Assembly: GCA_037176705.1 (NCBI GenBank) | Contig: CM073885.1 | Location: 166,274,290 to 166,338,289, forward strand | DNA length: 64,000 bases | Direction: 5' to 3' | Source: Molossus alvarezi | Taxonomy: Eukaryota > Chordata > Mammalia > Chiroptera > Molossidae | Shown here: positions 20,546 to 32,730 of the stretch, one piece after another | Layout: every line of letters begins with the position of its first letter | Position numbering within the stretch: the first letter of the stretch is position 1 | The notes under the pieces: generated by a model | What the model was told of the DNA's origin: nothing | What the model saw: the letters and a program-made list of their open reading frames with translations, nothing else | Database searches by the model: none | Position numbers and translations under genes: made by a program

Positions 20546-23060
20546 AGTGATACCAATTTGTGTATTTTAAAAAAATATATTTTCCTCTTTGCTTCTCTAA
20601 ACTTAGCTCCTATCTTAGGAGCTTTCTCTCTTTTTCCTTAAAAACAGCACAGACTATGTCATTGCTTCCTCCCTCCTCCCCCCCAAGCTCAGGGTGAGAA
20701 TGTAATTAAGATTAAATACAAAGTTTTATTTAAATGAATAATCAACCTATTAGGGTGAGAATGTTTCCCACAGCCCACCAGATAGCATTTCTCGTGTGCC
20801 TGGTTTTTGCTCCGTGCATTGGTTGCTGGTTCAGAGACTTGCAGATGTGTCCACCGAGGAAAGTGGTATGTTCCCACGGTCAGGCAAGATGTTGTCGTCT
20901 TCCAGTTAATCATTTTCAAAAAGCTGTTTCTATTTGTGGTTACTACAAAAATAATGGCTTGCAGGTCATCTATTTACAATAAAGTTAATTCCTCTCATTT
21001 GAAATACTCTTGGCTTTTTATAGAAGGAGTCAGTTTACTTGAGGTTCTGGACAATCAATAAATATTGTTAAGTTGAAGTGTAAAACACCAAGTAATGACA
21101 CGGAAACCTCAGAGGGTTATTCGCTTTTTATAGTCAGTAAATATTACGTATTGAGAGAATGTATGATTGAGCATAAGTATTCATTGGATTTTATCACATG
21201 GAAACTCTGTATTTTATAACTATCATACTATAATCCCAATGGTGTAGTTAATAGCTTTCTAGGAAAGAGAGTTGTTTTAAATCCATTATGTGCCACTGTT
21301 AAGAGTTGGGATCTGGGAGAAAGAAAGCATCATTTAATTGATCAACCTATCAAAAAAATAATCCTAAGGAATATTCTATTGTTAGCAAACTTAAATGTTT
21401 AGTAGTTTATTTTGGATGAAAAGACTGCAAAGATACTCAACTATGTTATTCAGTAAATTTTTATATCAGTAAAAATCAGTGTTTCTTTTCCTGTTTTTCC
21501 TCCTTGTTCAAGTCTGAAAACTTATTTGCAGCAAGGTAAAAACATATTTAGACAATTGAAATTCCACAATTCACTTTTTCATCATGGAAAAGAAAATGTT
21601 GACTTCTCTAAACATTCATCCAAAATAACCGTACCAACCAATTGTCATTGCCTCAGCTGCCTCCCAAGTACTTTTCACTATAAGTAAAACATTTCTTAGT
21701 ACACATAAACCCTAAACAACTTGCTGCAATAAACACAACAAAAATTGCTATACTATAATAAACTTTCTAAATTTCAATGGAAAATATATCTGTTTGGTAA
21801 CAATGGCAATTCTAGTACAAGAAAAGAATTTAACGTTATCCTAGAAACTGCTTAAAATTTGAGCCAAGAGATTAGAAACCTCACCGTAAAACCTTATGAA
21901 CTCAAAACAACTCATAGTAAAGGCAAGTGAAATTCCAGTGATTTCTTTTTACTTTTCTTTTGTTTCTGAAGAACTCTTTTCCCTGGAAATTCACATACTG
22001 ACTCTAACCTAGCAAGTTACATAAAGACATACAGAAATTAATTTCTAATTCATAGACTAGAACAGTGGTATGCTGGTAAATGTTTAAGATGAAGCTATTA
22101 AAAACACACACACAAAACAAACAAACCAAAGACCCTTCTGATTTGTAGATTTGCCAATTTCCATGGTGTAAATACTCCCCACATGGCCAATTCCCAGCTC
22201 CAGTGTGGCTTTACCGAATTGGAGCTGGGAAGAGGTGCTCACCAGCACACCCTTTACAGTATTTCCATCGTGTAGGTACAGTAGACATAAATGACCTCGA
22301 GTACAGCGAGTAGTAAAATAATTAGGAAGTTATGAGTTCAGAGTACTTATTGTATTTGTTTTTAAGCATACTGTATTTATTGATAAGTTCCATAATTTAA
22401 CTTTTAGTAATGGCTGTGTTTGACCACTGCCCCTCAAATCCTGAAATTTAAAAAATCAGCCAGGCCAGCTCCAGGAACACACTGCTACTATTTTTTAAAA
22501 TTTATGTAAGTTTTCTAAAAGGTTAATCATTACTTGAAACATTTGTTTCCGAAGTGTTTTAAAGTAATCTCCTCACAATGTTAGTGTGTGGGTATTCTGC
22601 TCCGCAGGTCTCGAGCTGAAGCAGGAGCTGGCCTAGACTAAGTTCTCAGTAAATGCTGGGCAACTACTTATCTTCAAAGTGGGCAACCAAAAGAAAGTTC
22701 AGTTAGCCCCTGTTGATATTACCTCAAATTATCTCTGAATTAAAAATCCATATCAAAGGACAGAAAAGGCCCGAACCTTTTATGGTCCTATGAGAATAAA
22801 TAACAGGCTCCTCTCTTGATTATCTAAGGTTTTTCTCGCTAGGTTTATGCAAAGTCTAAGGGGACCCTTGGCCCCAGGAGACTCTTCCAATTTACCGCCT
22901 ACTTAGGTGTTATTTTTATTATTCCCTCCAGCAGAAGCCACATTTCTTAGAAGAGTGAAGAAGAGGAGAGGTGAGCTCCCTTTACAGGAACAAACGTTCC
23001 TTTTTCCTTCTGCTACCTCCTTCATCTAGTTTGAGTAGAAGGGAACACGACCTTACCTCC
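20546..23060. other. Large repeat-poor AT-rich block
   Basis: I see no young repeats over 2.5 kb, which is unusual for this window. An open frame at 20734-20982 is cysteine-rich but unrecognised. A 12-bp inverted repeat lies at 22191-22231. The block could contain conserved non-coding DNA. Confidence 0.4.
22191..22231. repeat. Perfect 12-bp inverted repeat
   Basis: TTCCCAGCTCCA at 22191-22202 pairs with TGGAGCTGGGAA at 22220-22231 across a 17-base loop. It may be part of an ancient DNA transposon or a hairpin. Confidence 0.8.
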
Positions 23061-23064
23061 CATG

Positions 23065-23262
23065 TACCTTTAAATCCACTGCACTTTGCTTTTGTTCCCC
23101 ATCTGCACCTCAACCCATGTTACTAAAACTGCTCTCCCAAAGGTTTCCAAGGACCTTCCGCTGGCTTAATCTAACGACCTCTTTTCAGCCTTTATCCTAC
23201 TAAATTTCTTCTTAGTGTTAGACTCTACCAAACACCCATTCTTTCTTGAAAATGTCCAGCTT
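23065..23262 (+). mobile_element. Ancient L2/CR1 ORF2 fragment
   Basis: 'ACTAAAACTGCTCTCCCAAA' followed by 'GGTTTCCAAGGACCTTCCGC' and 'CTCTTTTCAGCCTTTATCCT' resembles the part of CR1/L2 reverse transcriptase just before the DLSAAFDTVDH motif. Heavily decayed. Confidence 0.45.
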
Positions 23263-23264
23263 TT

Positions 23265-23700
23265 AATCATTCACTCAGAAAATACCAAATGAGTTCCTCT
23301 CCGAGCCAGGCATTGCTCTGGATGTTGAGAAATCAGCCACAAATAAGGCAGATGGGGTCTTTATTGCTTGACGGTTCTATTTTAACTGAGGAAGACATCA
23401 TATAAATAAAATTTAAAAAATCAGGAAAGTAAGGAGAGGAGTGGGTGTTTTTGCAACAATTTAAAGACTTCTATAAGGAGGTAAGACCTGAAAGACGAGG
23501 AAAAGCCACTTGGTGATCTCAGTGTAGACTGTTCCAGGCAAGTGCAAAGGTTCTGAGGAGGACCAAGCCTGGTGTAACTGGAACAGAAAGGCCACTGTAG
23601 CTGGAGGAGAAGACCAGTGGCGGGAATGGCAGTACATGAGTCTAGATAGGTAGGCAGGGGCCAGACATGTTGTGCTGCTCCTATAGCTTTGCTCTGTAGG
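23265..23700 (-). mobile_element. L2 3' end relic
   Basis: The antisense L2 pattern is visible: TCATTCACTCAGAAAATACC, 'GAGCCAGGCATTGCTCTGGA', then 'GTAAGACCTGAAAGACGAGG' and 'CAAGTGCAAAGGTTCTGAGG'. No coding capacity. Confidence 0.7.
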
Positions 23701-24164
23701 CTCATCTGAGGCACCTTCTAATGTCATTCCCTTTGGTCAGCTCCTGACCCTTCTCTTCAGGCTCTTTCCCAAGAACCTCTCAGTTTCTCCGTAAATTGGT
23801 TAATCAGCAGTTAGAATTAATTTCTTCCTCTTTGGTTCTCACATAAAACTCAGTTGATTCTTTTATACCCAACCCTTATGTACTTGCCAATTCTTCTATC
23901 AGCTTGGGAGCTTCTTGAGCATGGGGAGCTTATTTAGCTTCAGTGAGGGCACGGACTTTCTTGTTATTTCTGTTTGTTTCATTTGGTTTGGTTTTTTGAC
24001 AGATAAGTACAAAATAAATGTTTTTTGTTTCTTTGTTTAATCGAATAAGTGAGCATATAGTTGAAGAATGTTGCCTTAGCAAAATAAGAAAACCTAAAAC
24101 AAAACTAGTGCTTCAAGCAAAGCATATAAAATTAAGTCCATATACAAAAGAGGATGTGATTATG
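23701..24164. other. Unique sequence
   Basis: Nothing recognised. Confidence 0.5.
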
Positions 24165-24490
24165 AAAGGCAGTCGAATATGTTTGAGAGCACAAAGTCTG
24201 GATCTAGACTTCTGCTTATTACTACCTGAGACCTTGGACAAGTTACTTAACCTCTCATGCCTTTGTTTTCTCATCTGGAAAATGGGGATAGATCTGGCCA
24301 GTTTGGCTCAGCAGTTGGAGCGTCGGCCTGCGGACCAGAGAGTCCTAGGTTCGGTTCCTGCTAGGGGCACGTACCAAAAAAAAAAAAATAGAAAGGAAAA
24401 TGGGGATAGTTGAAGTTGTATGCATCCCATTCGGTTATTGTTTAGGTTGAATGAATTAATGCCTGTGAAGCACTAGAAAAGAATAGTTAG
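24165..24490 (+). mobile_element. MIR relic interrupted by a short Ves SINE
   Basis: MIR text lies on both sides of the SINE: 'CTAGACTTCTGCTTATTACT' and 'CAAGTTACTTAACCTCTCAT' on the left, 'AATGAATTAATGCCTGTGAA' on the right. Confidence 0.78.
24292..24394 (+). mobile_element. Short Ves SINE (tRNA head only)
   Basis: The copy ends at GGGGCACGTACC followed by A13. A perfect 15-bp TSD GGAAAATGGGGATAG (24277-24291; 24395-24409) proves that this short form is the complete insertion, not a later deletion. Confidence 0.93.
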
Positions 24491-24494
24491 AATT

Positions 24495-26070
24495 CCATAA
24501 CTATGGGCTGTTCTTTTTTTGATAGGCCAAAAAAACTTTGTAGTATACATTGCTAGTTGTTTATAAATGTACTTGATTTTGACTTGTGTCAAAAGCAGTT
24601 CTTCTTTGATTTTTAGCAAATTTTGGAATGCCTCTGAAACTCATTTTATTACAAATAGAATAACCATTGCCAAGAAACTAAGGGTTTGACTATAAGCATC
24701 ACTGCCTTATTTAATTTACTTGATTTGTAGTTAGAACTCCTACTGACAGCACAGAAGGGGAACAGAAAAGTTCCATTTTTCCTTGAGGAGACTGTTAGTA
24801 AACTCTTCACTGCGCATACCACTGACTGCAATATTCCCAAAGAGCTGGCCGGGAGGAAAGGTGTCCCTTGGAAACAGAGGGAGCTGGGAAAGTAAGAACA
24901 GCCCTTCATGGGTAAAGCTGAGGATCTCTGATGCATCAGTGCAGGCTGTGGGACATTTTCTCAGATAAGGGAGAGGTTGCTTCTGAGCCTCTACACACTC
25001 TCAACGCCCCCACCCCACCCAACATAACCAATCACATGCATTGATTAGATTAACTTGAAATATAAATATAATGATGTAACTAGACTTTGGGAGACTGTCC
25101 TAGCATGTGTTACAGCCCTCTGCATGCATTCGGGAATACCACAGTTCCCTGAAGATTTCATTAATTTCTTCCACGAGCTGACAGGAGCAGGGCAAATTAG
25201 TGATTCAGAAGCCAGTTGCTTTTTGGCATTTTTGCAGCTTCGGGAGTCTATTTCAACGACAGCCACAGCAGCCGTGACCTCGTATGAGCTGTGGTCTGCT
25301 GAAGGAAGCACCTTCTGCTCTGCGTGCCCTCTTTGTAAAGTACCTGTGCTTGGGAGCTGGGGTTGCCAGTAGGGAGAAACCTTTCCAGGATGCTGAAGTC
25401 CTTTGAGAGGATTAAGCTCTGACTTCCAAGAGAGCATAGCTAATAGCAGGAATCATTAAAATGAGCTGAATAACACCCAGAAAAAAATGTGACTCATCTT
25501 TCGTGGATGAAACTCCATGACTTATAATGAGCAGGCAGTGGGCAGATATTTTCTTGTTTGTGTGTGTTGATTATTAAGGTTCTTTGCTATTCACCAGCTT
25601 GTTCAGTGTTGGTGGTTTGCTTTATTTGTAAATATATGTAACAATTTTTTTGTCCTACAAAACCACTCTATATCTCTGTAATTTTATAAAATGACCTTAG
25701 ATGAGATGGAATAAACAGATTAGAAACAATGATTTGAGGACTATGAAATATCTCTAAGTACATGATTTTGTTTCTTTAAATAAACGCGAGTGGTAGTTTG
25801 TTCGTTATATTTATGATTTCAAAGCGAATGAATGAAAGTGAAAGAAATAATGACTATATTTGTGAGCCTGTATCCAAAAGCAGATGACAAATTATCAAAA
25901 CATGACAATAAAGGAATAAATTCTTAAGATGTCCTATTTTTGCCTTAGAGACCACAGCTGGCTAAGTCATTTTAGATGAATAGACTTACTGTTTTTATGT
26001 GCACAGTAGTCACCAATTTATTAAATATAAAAGTTTTACTTTCTGCCTAAAACATCTAGGAAATGTTTTT
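24495..26070. other. Unique sequence, no gene confirmed
   Basis: A stretch at 25055-25437 is open on both strands (105 codons plus, 130 codons minus) and has balanced composition. I recognise no protein and no matched splice sites. The rest is AT-rich. Confidence 0.45.
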
Positions 26071-26084
26071 AAGATTAAAAAATA

Positions 26085-26336
26085 GCCCTGGCCTGTTTGG
26101 TTCAGCGGTTAGAGCGTCCACCTGCGGTCCTGAGAGACCCGGGTTCGGTTCCCTCTAAGGGCGCGTACCTCAGTTGCAGTTTGTCCCTGGCCCTGGTCGG
26201 TTGTGCGGGTGGCAGCCACTCGATGTGTTCCTTTCACATCGATGTTTCTCTCTCTCTCTCTGTTCCTCTCTCTCCCTCCCACTCTACCTGAACAAAAAGT
26301 GGAAAAATGTCCTCGGGTGAGGATAAAAAAAAAAAA
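26085..26336 (+). mobile_element. Ves SINE, type A
   Basis: Full-length with tail GTCCTCGGGTGAGGAT and A14. Perfect 14-bp TSD AAGATTAAAAAATA at 26071-26084 and 26337-26350, suggesting a young insertion. Confidence 0.97.
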
Positions 26337-26479
26337 AAGATTAAAAAATATTAGAAACCAAACACATATAAAAAAATTGTAACCAAAAAGCACCACCTTA
26401 TCTATACTTAACCAAATAACTACAAAGCAAACTTCCATATAAAACCCACCCAAAAAAAGTCTAAAAAGTAGAACATTTC

Positions 26480-26870
26480 CCCACAGCACCGGAAATCTCC
26501 TACCTTCTTATCCTTTATAATCACCATGAGTTCCCTCTGCCTAGAGGTAACCACTGTCCTGACTTTTATGGTGATAAGCTCCTTGCTTTCCTTTATGATT
26601 TTATCTTTACCATTTCTGTACATATCTATAGAGTTATTTTGCCTATTTTTACACTTTTAATGTAAATGAAACAATACCTTATGTAGATATGATCTGGGAC
26701 TTGCTTTTTTTTTTTTACTAAATATTACATTTCTAAGTTGACCTGTGATGTTTGTTTGTAGAATATTCCATCATTGAACCTATATCACAATTTATGTGTT
26801 CATCCTACTATTGATGAACATTTGGGCTGTTTCTAGTTTTCAAGCAGTAATAATAGAATTGTAGTACAAT
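26480..26870 (-). mobile_element. Old L1-type 3' region
   Basis: 'GAGGTAACCACTGTCCTGAC', 'GTACATATCTATAGAGTTAT' and 'TGAACATTTGGGCTGTTTCT' are antisense old mammalian L1 sequence. Diverged. Confidence 0.6.
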
Positions 26871-27480
26871 AATTAATGTTCATAATTTTAAACCCAAGTC
26901 ATCAAGAAAAGATACACTTGGATTTCATATATTCAATGTAAGAATATATGGAATTAGAGATTATTTACATTAGAATGAATCTAAATATAATGTTTTGCAG
27001 GACTTAAGCCAATGAGTTTTAATACCAGAGAATTACTTGGAACATCCTAATAAAATGATACAATCACACTTAGTAACCGCACTGCACTGAACTGGGAAGC
27101 ATAAGGCTTGGGAGCTACATGTTGTCAATAGATGTTCCTGTCCTTTTATTTTTCTACACAGAACATTATAGTACTGAATTTATTGCAGGCATGTTTTAAG
27201 GAGTTACAATATGATTACAGCTTTATGAACAAGCCAGAAAGAGACAGCATAAATCTAGTGATCTCAGTCTTAAAGTCACTTGAGAGAATGGCACAGTACA
27301 TGCTGTTAATAGCCTGCTGATGTGTAACGGAGAGAATGTTATACACAGTGGTACAATGTAAGGAACAGGAATATGCCATATACAAAGGGAGGGGAACATA
27401 TTTTAAATAAGTAACTCAGTATATGGGTGATTGTCATGGCAAGGAAGGCAAATGAATCTTGGATAATGTTCTAGCTTGCA
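26871..27480. other. Unique AT-rich sequence
   Basis: Nothing recognised; the 62-codon frame at 27132-27320 has no family match that I know. Confidence 0.5.
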
Positions 27481-27484
27481 AAGA

Positions 27485-27830
27485 ATTAAGTCATTCATTC
27501 ATTCATCCATCAATTATTTAATAGGCACCATATATGTTAGATCACAGCAATACTAAGGTGAGTGGATACAGTTTTTGCTCATGTAGTTTTTGCTATAGAC
27601 TTAAGGGAAAGAGAGGCATATTAGATCAATATTAGCATAAACAGAATGATTGGTGCTATAACAGAGAAATATGCAACGGAGAACGAAGGGAAGCTCCGTC
27701 ACCAAGCAGATCAGGGAAGGCTCCTGAAAGGAAGAATAGCTTAAACTGGGTCTTAAAATATTGGCTGGAGTCCCCCCAGGGCCCATCTCACAGTGCAGCA
27801 GTTTTGCTGTCATTGCCATTATAAATGCTT
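27485..27830 (-). mobile_element. L2 3' end relic
   Basis: 'GTCATTCATTCATTCATCCA' and 'GATCAGGGAAGGCTCCTGAA' are antisense L2 hallmarks. Confidence 0.65.
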
Positions 27831-27944
27831 ATTGAGTGAATGGATGGTAGTGATAAAGGAATACTCAAGGAGAAATAAGTAAACCATTTGGGAAAGGCGA
27901 AATGTAGACTACAGGGCAACAGAAATAATATATTAAAAATAGTA

Positions 27945-28150
27945 CCCGGCTGGTGTGGCTCAGTGATTGAGCATCTACCGATGTACCAAGAGGTGGCCAG
28001 TTCGATTCCCGGTTGGGGCACATGCCCAGGTTGTGGGCCTGATCCCTGGTGGGGGGCATGCAGGAAGCAGCCTGTCAATGTTCTCTCTCATTGATGTTTC
28101 TATTTTTCTCCCTTTCTCTCTAAAATCAATAAAGATAAAGAAATTTAAAA
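27945..28150 (+). mobile_element. Ves SINE, type B
   Basis: Full-length (CCGGCTGGTGTGGCTCAGTG head, CTCTAAAATCAATAAAG tail). TSD unclear. Confidence 0.92.
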
Positions 28151-28151
28151 A

Positions 28152-28505
28152 AAGAATAGTTCATGTTTACTGGGAACTTACGTGTACCAGGCACAGTGCT
28201 TAGCACTTGAGTATCTTATGCCATGTGTTCCTCCCATCAGCCCAGGAATGATGTACAGTTAGTGCCACAGGCACATGCCCTGTGCTTTAGAAGGGTTGAT
28301 TCTCTTGAAATTCTTAATAATTTTGAACAGAGGGCACCATGTTCTCATTTTACATCATACCCCACAAATTATGTAGCCAGTCCAGAGTGTTTCCACTTTT
28401 TAGTTGCAAAAACAGGGACCTCTGGAGGAAGTCACTTGCCTGAGGTCACACAGGCATTTAGCAGAAGAGTCGGGACTCCAGCCTCGCTCTTCATGGTGCT
28501 GACTC
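28152..28505 (-). mobile_element. MIR relic, antisense
   Basis: 'TACCAGGCACAGTGCTTAGC' on the left and 'GAAGTCACTTGCCTGAGGTC' on the right bracket an antisense MIR; the middle is diverged or interrupted. Confidence 0.6.
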
Positions 28506-28509
28506 CCGC

Positions 28510-29120
28510 CGTTGCTTTTGTCTTCTGTGTTCAAGACAAATGAATAACTGAAGATAGAAGCAACTGCAAATTAATTTGAGCTGTACTGAATGAGAAAGGA
28601 AAAAAAAAAAAAACAGTAGAGAAAAAGAAAAAAAAGAAAAACAGACTGGTCAGTATAGGAATGATTATTGTCAGTGCTAATTTAAATGTGGAAATCCAAA
28701 TGAAATACTTAATCATTGGAAAACCTTTCCCCAAAGTAAACGGAGCTTAGAATTTAAAGTCTTGGCCATCCAAGGGCCCATTGCAGGTGGATGCAGCTCA
28801 GCTCTTTCTTGTGAAATTATGCAAAACAATAAAATAAATAAATAAGCTGAGACCAGAAGATTGGTGGTGCTGATAGTCCAGGGGAGAAGAGGTCATGGAG
28901 GTGGACATGCAGTTCCTCCTTCCTAAGACTGTCAGATGTACTGTGCCCTCTGACCACGTTCGGTGAAATGCTGCAGATAAACCAGCTCACTTAGAAGTTG
29001 TGCTTTAAGAAATCCTAATTGTCTTTGGAATATGGTACTTTGCTCCGCTAAGCATAGGATATGCTTCAGATTTTTCTGTATGCGTCATGTGAATTCAGTG
29101 AGTAGAAAGGAATGGGTTTT
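28510..29120. other. Unique sequence
   Basis: A-rich low-complexity tracts near 28598-28640; otherwise nothing recognised. Confidence 0.5.
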
Positions 29121-29121
29121 C

Positions 29122-29238
29122 TTTATTTTTTATTTTTCATCTTTATTGTTGAAAGTATTACAGATGTCCTCCTTTCCCCCCACTGCCCCCGCCTCCCTAC
29201 TCCTGCTTTCCCCAAACTCTTGTCTGTGTCCCCTGGTT
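29122..29238 (-). mobile_element. L1 3'-terminal fragment
   Basis: The plus strand 'CTTTATTGTTGAAAGTATTA' plus 'CAGATGTCCTCCTTTCCCCC' is the reverse complement of the L1 3' UTR end seen at 61.3 kb. About 110 bp, severely 5'-truncated. Confidence 0.8.
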
Positions 29239-30060
29239 ATGCATGAAAGTGATTTTTAAAAGCTCTTCCATAGACCATTCCTTGAAGACTAATGCATCAA
29301 ACTTCCATGAAATTAAAGAACAATATTCTAGAGCATTCCTGATTTGTTCATTCCTTTGGGGGTACTGCCTTAGAATATGTTCTTATGTTATTCCAAAGCA
29401 CCTGTGGATTTCAGAGCCCAAGTCAAGTGACCACAAAAGACCATGCTCATTATATGAAGAACATGTCTTTATAAGTATATCCATTATATTTTCATAATAA
29501 AAACAACATAATTCTCTTTTGATTTATTTCTCCCGCCTCCAAAAATATCAGACATTCTTAAATGCTTTTTTTGTAAAAATATGACATCTGGAAATACTAA
29601 ATAGCACCAGCAGTATTCTCAAAGACCATGTTCACGCCCATACTCTGCTGAGGGCAGAAGCTGACAGTATCTGACTAACTTCGCTGGGGCCTCTGGAGCC
29701 GGACTGAGAGGGGAGGGCAAGGCTGGTTTGAGACCTGGGGCGAGAGAATGTGTGTCAAAGGCCCGAGTGAAGGCAGAATGGGAACTGAGACAGATCACAA
29801 GCGCCACGTGCAGACACAGCATTAGGACTGGATGCAAAAAAGCCGAGCTGCCTGTGGGAACGGGGGAGACGCGACCCCCAGGTCCAGAAGGAGAGGCTGA
29901 GAAGACCCAGGACACCTGGAGACAGGGCGTGTCCACCTCCACGCAGTCTGTGAACATTGAGAGGCACCAAATTCTAAGTTTTGTGGTATAAATTCCAGAT
30001 CAAAGACTGAACAATGAACAATGATGAAGTCTGCGGAAGAAAAGGGAGAATTTGCAGGGC
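29239..30060. other. Unique sequence with a GC-rich patch
   Basis: The patch 29640-29960 is GC-rich and open in several frames (112 minus, 87 plus). I recognise no protein; it could be a decayed LTR or non-coding exon. Confidence 0.4.
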
Positions 30061-30061
30061 T

Positions 30062-30240
30062 GGAAAGCTGTAGTTTTGTATCGTGGCTGCACATTAGAAT
30101 CACCCGGGGAGCTTTTAGAAATCCGCATGCCCACGCTGATCCCAGCCTAATTAAGTCAGAGCCTAGGGAGGTGGGATTCAGGCATCAGCTTAACTTAAAG
30201 CTCCCCCGTGATTCTAGTTGGCAGTGGGGCTGAGGGACAC
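30062..30240. mobile_element. hAT-Charlie MITE relic
   Basis: The ends are imperfect inverted copies: GGCTGCACATTAGAATCACC and, reading back from the right, CCAACTAGAATCACGGGGGA. The centre resembles MER20/MER58-type elements. Confidence 0.65.
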
Positions 30241-30342
30241 TGATGTCAAGCAAAAAGCAATGTTTACGTGTTTACCTGGTTTATCCATTTATGTATTATA
30301 TGCATCATAACACACAGATTAATCACAGTCATGCTTCAGTAT

Positions 30343-30653
30343 ATGTCGACCCTTGAACAACACAGGTTTGAACAGTTCAGGTTCACTTATATAACATTTG
30401 ATGTTTTCTTCAATGAAGACTGTAAATGTATTTTCCTTACGATTGTCTTAACATTTTTCTTTTCTCTAGCTTACTTTATTGGAAGAATATAGCATATGCT
30501 ACATATAACATGCACAACGTGTGTGAAATATTTATGTTATTGATAAGGTTTCGGTCAATAGTAGGCTATTAAGTTTTGGGGGAGTTATATGTGGATTTTT
30601 GACTGCATGGTGGATGGGTGTCCCTAATCCCCACATTATTTAAGAGTTAACTG
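30343..30653 (+). mobile_element. Tigger-type TcMar MITE relic
   Basis: The left end (GACCCTTGAACAACACAGGT) and right end (ATTTAAGAGTTAACTG) are decayed inverted repeats flanked by TA. Internal 'TATGTGGATTTTTGACTGCA' fits this Tigger group. Confidence 0.75.
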
Positions 30654-30654
30654 T

Positions 30655-31376
30655 ACTTATACTTAAGTTACACTTGTCTAGTTGTGTACACATACGCTTA
30701 AAGAGTTCTTACCAGGTCTCCATGTACATCATCAAAGCCTGACACCACTGTAACAAACAGCTTATTCTGTCAGCCTGATTTAAGAGGCCACAGACCTTTA
30801 TTCCAAAGAGATTATTTACATTGAAATAGATTTGGGGGGTCAGTGAAGTGTCCCTCCATTATCAGGAGTTAGCTATAGGGCTCCTGACCTGTCTGTATGG
30901 ACCAAACCCTCCAGCAGATATTTGTCGTAGATGATTTAATTTGATACTTAGAGAATAAGGAGAAAAAACCTTCTCATCTCCCAAATAATTATTTTGCAGA
31001 CAGCTCCAGTTTTTCATGTGACGCTCAGAGAATAATTTTGAGCTTGCAGAGCTGGAAAGGGGGTCCTCGGGCCACACTTCAAGGTCTGCTGACCGGGCAG
31101 TGTGCCTGGTGGAAGAAGTGAGAACTGCAGAACCACAGGTCGTGTATTGTCCAGTTTGCACGTGTAGTCGAACTCTGAGCTCTGTCCTTAACGTTTGAGG
31201 ATTTTACTTTTATTAACTGCCTCCCTAATCCCTTCCTCACCCAGCTGTGGTACATGACCCACATTCAGAGTGAATGTGTATATCCAGGCATGTAGGAGTA
31301 AACCCTGTTGGTGGGGATGCGTGACTGTATTCCAGAAGAGGATGATGAACACAGGAAAAATGTCCTCCCAACTTAA
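30655..31376. other. Unique sequence
   Basis: Nothing recognised. Confidence 0.5.
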
Positions 31377-31392
31377 GTGCTGAGCAGTTTTA

Positions 31393-31613
31393 TTTATTTA
31401 TTTTTTTAAAATCTTTTTCCTTTATTGATTTTAGAGAGAGAAAAAGGGAGATAGAAACATCGATGAGAGAGGACATGGATTGGCCGCCTCCTGTATGCCC
31501 CCCACTGGGGATCTGGCCCACAACCTGGGCATGTGCCCTGTCCTGGGAATTGAACCAGCGACCCCTTGGTGCCTGGGTTGACACTCAATCACCGAGCCAT
31601 ACCTGTTGGACAG
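31393..31613 (-). mobile_element. Ves SINE, type B
   Basis: Full-length. Perfect 16-bp TSD GTGCTGAGCAGTTTTA at 31377-31392 and 31614-31629. Confidence 0.96.
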
Positions 31614-31629
31614 GTGCTGAGCAGTTTTA

Positions 31630-31965
31630 AAACATGAATAGGGTCCCCACTAGTATCATAGTCCAAAGTTCCTCAAACAATTAAAAAAAGAGTCTCAAGT
31701 TTTTATTCTCAAAAAAGCAAATGATGGATTATGCCTATAGTGTTCTTACAGTGTGGTTGTGAATATATATATTTTTTAAGTTGGTACTCTTAAAATCATC
31801 TCTTGCAATGAAAATAATGTGGTGGGGGAGACCCAAGCTTAAAAAATATGCCAGTGTTTATAGTCAAAATCAAGGAGTGAACAGTTACATTTTTGTGATT
31901 TACAGTAAGTTTACATCTAGACAGTAGGATTCATTTTAGTACTTTATTGGAGAAATTAGTAAAAT
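31630..31965. other. Unique AT-rich sequence
   Basis: Nothing recognised. Confidence 0.5.
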
Positions 31966-31976
31966 GCATGGTAAGA

Positions 31977-32234
31977 GCCCTGGCTGGTTTGACTCAGCGG
32001 TTAGAGCTTCGGCCTGCGGTCCTGAGAGACCCGGGTTTGGTTCCCGCTAAGGTCACGTACCTTGGTTGCAGTTTGTCCCTGGCCCTGGTCGGTTGTGCGG
32101 GTGGCAGCCACTCGATGTGTCCCTTCACATCGATGTTTCTCTCTCTCTGTTCCTCTCTCTCTCTCTCCCACTCTACCTGAACAAAAAATGGAAAAATGTC
32201 CTCGGGTGAGGATAAAAAAAAAAAAAAAAAAAAA
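31977..32234 (+). mobile_element. Ves SINE, type A
   Basis: Full-length with tail GTCCTCGGGTGAGGAT and A-tract. TSD GCATGGTAAGA at 31966-31976 and 32235-32245, perfect; likely young. Confidence 0.97.
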
Positions 32235-32389
32235 GCATGGTAAGAACCACTGCATGTTCGCTCGTTATCTTATATTTAGCAGTCCTATATACTTTTTTTG
32301 TAGTACTTCTATCCCAGATTTAGTCTGTTCTATAGTATTGAAGTTATAAATTCACGTTTTTTACACTTAGCAGTTTATTAGAAATAGAG

Positions 32390-32730
32390 AAGTGGTTGGT
32401 GGGCTGAGGAATGGGGGAGGTGGGAGAGTTTGGTAAAAGCGTACAGACTTCCAGCTGTAAGATGAATGAGGTCTGAGGGTCTAGTGTGCAGCGTGGTGAC
32501 CGTAGTTGATTACACTGTATTATATGTGTAAAATTTGCTAAGACAGTAGAACTTAAATGTTCTCACACACACACAAAAGGAGATAATGGGCAAAAAGGGT
32601 CAGTATGTATTAATTAACCAGATGGGCAATCCTTTTATAATGTATGTCAAATCACCATGATGTATACTTTAAATACCTTACAATTGTATATGTCAGTTAT
32701 ACCTTAATAAAACTGAAACATTTTTTAAAA
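32390..32730 (+). mobile_element. L1MA-like 3' UTR
   Basis: 'AATGGGGGAGGTGGGAGAGT', 'TGGTGACCGTAGTTGATTAC', 'ATCACCATGATGTATACTTT' and 'TGTATATGTCAGTTATACCT' are typical of old L1 3' ends. Confidence 0.8.

Noticed and set aside
26109..26489. 126-codon minus-strand open frame
   Set aside because: It is built from the SINE at 26085-26336 and AT-rich flank.
27480..27510. Short CATT tandem repeat resembling a microsatellite locus
   Set aside because: It is the normal end of an antisense L2 element.
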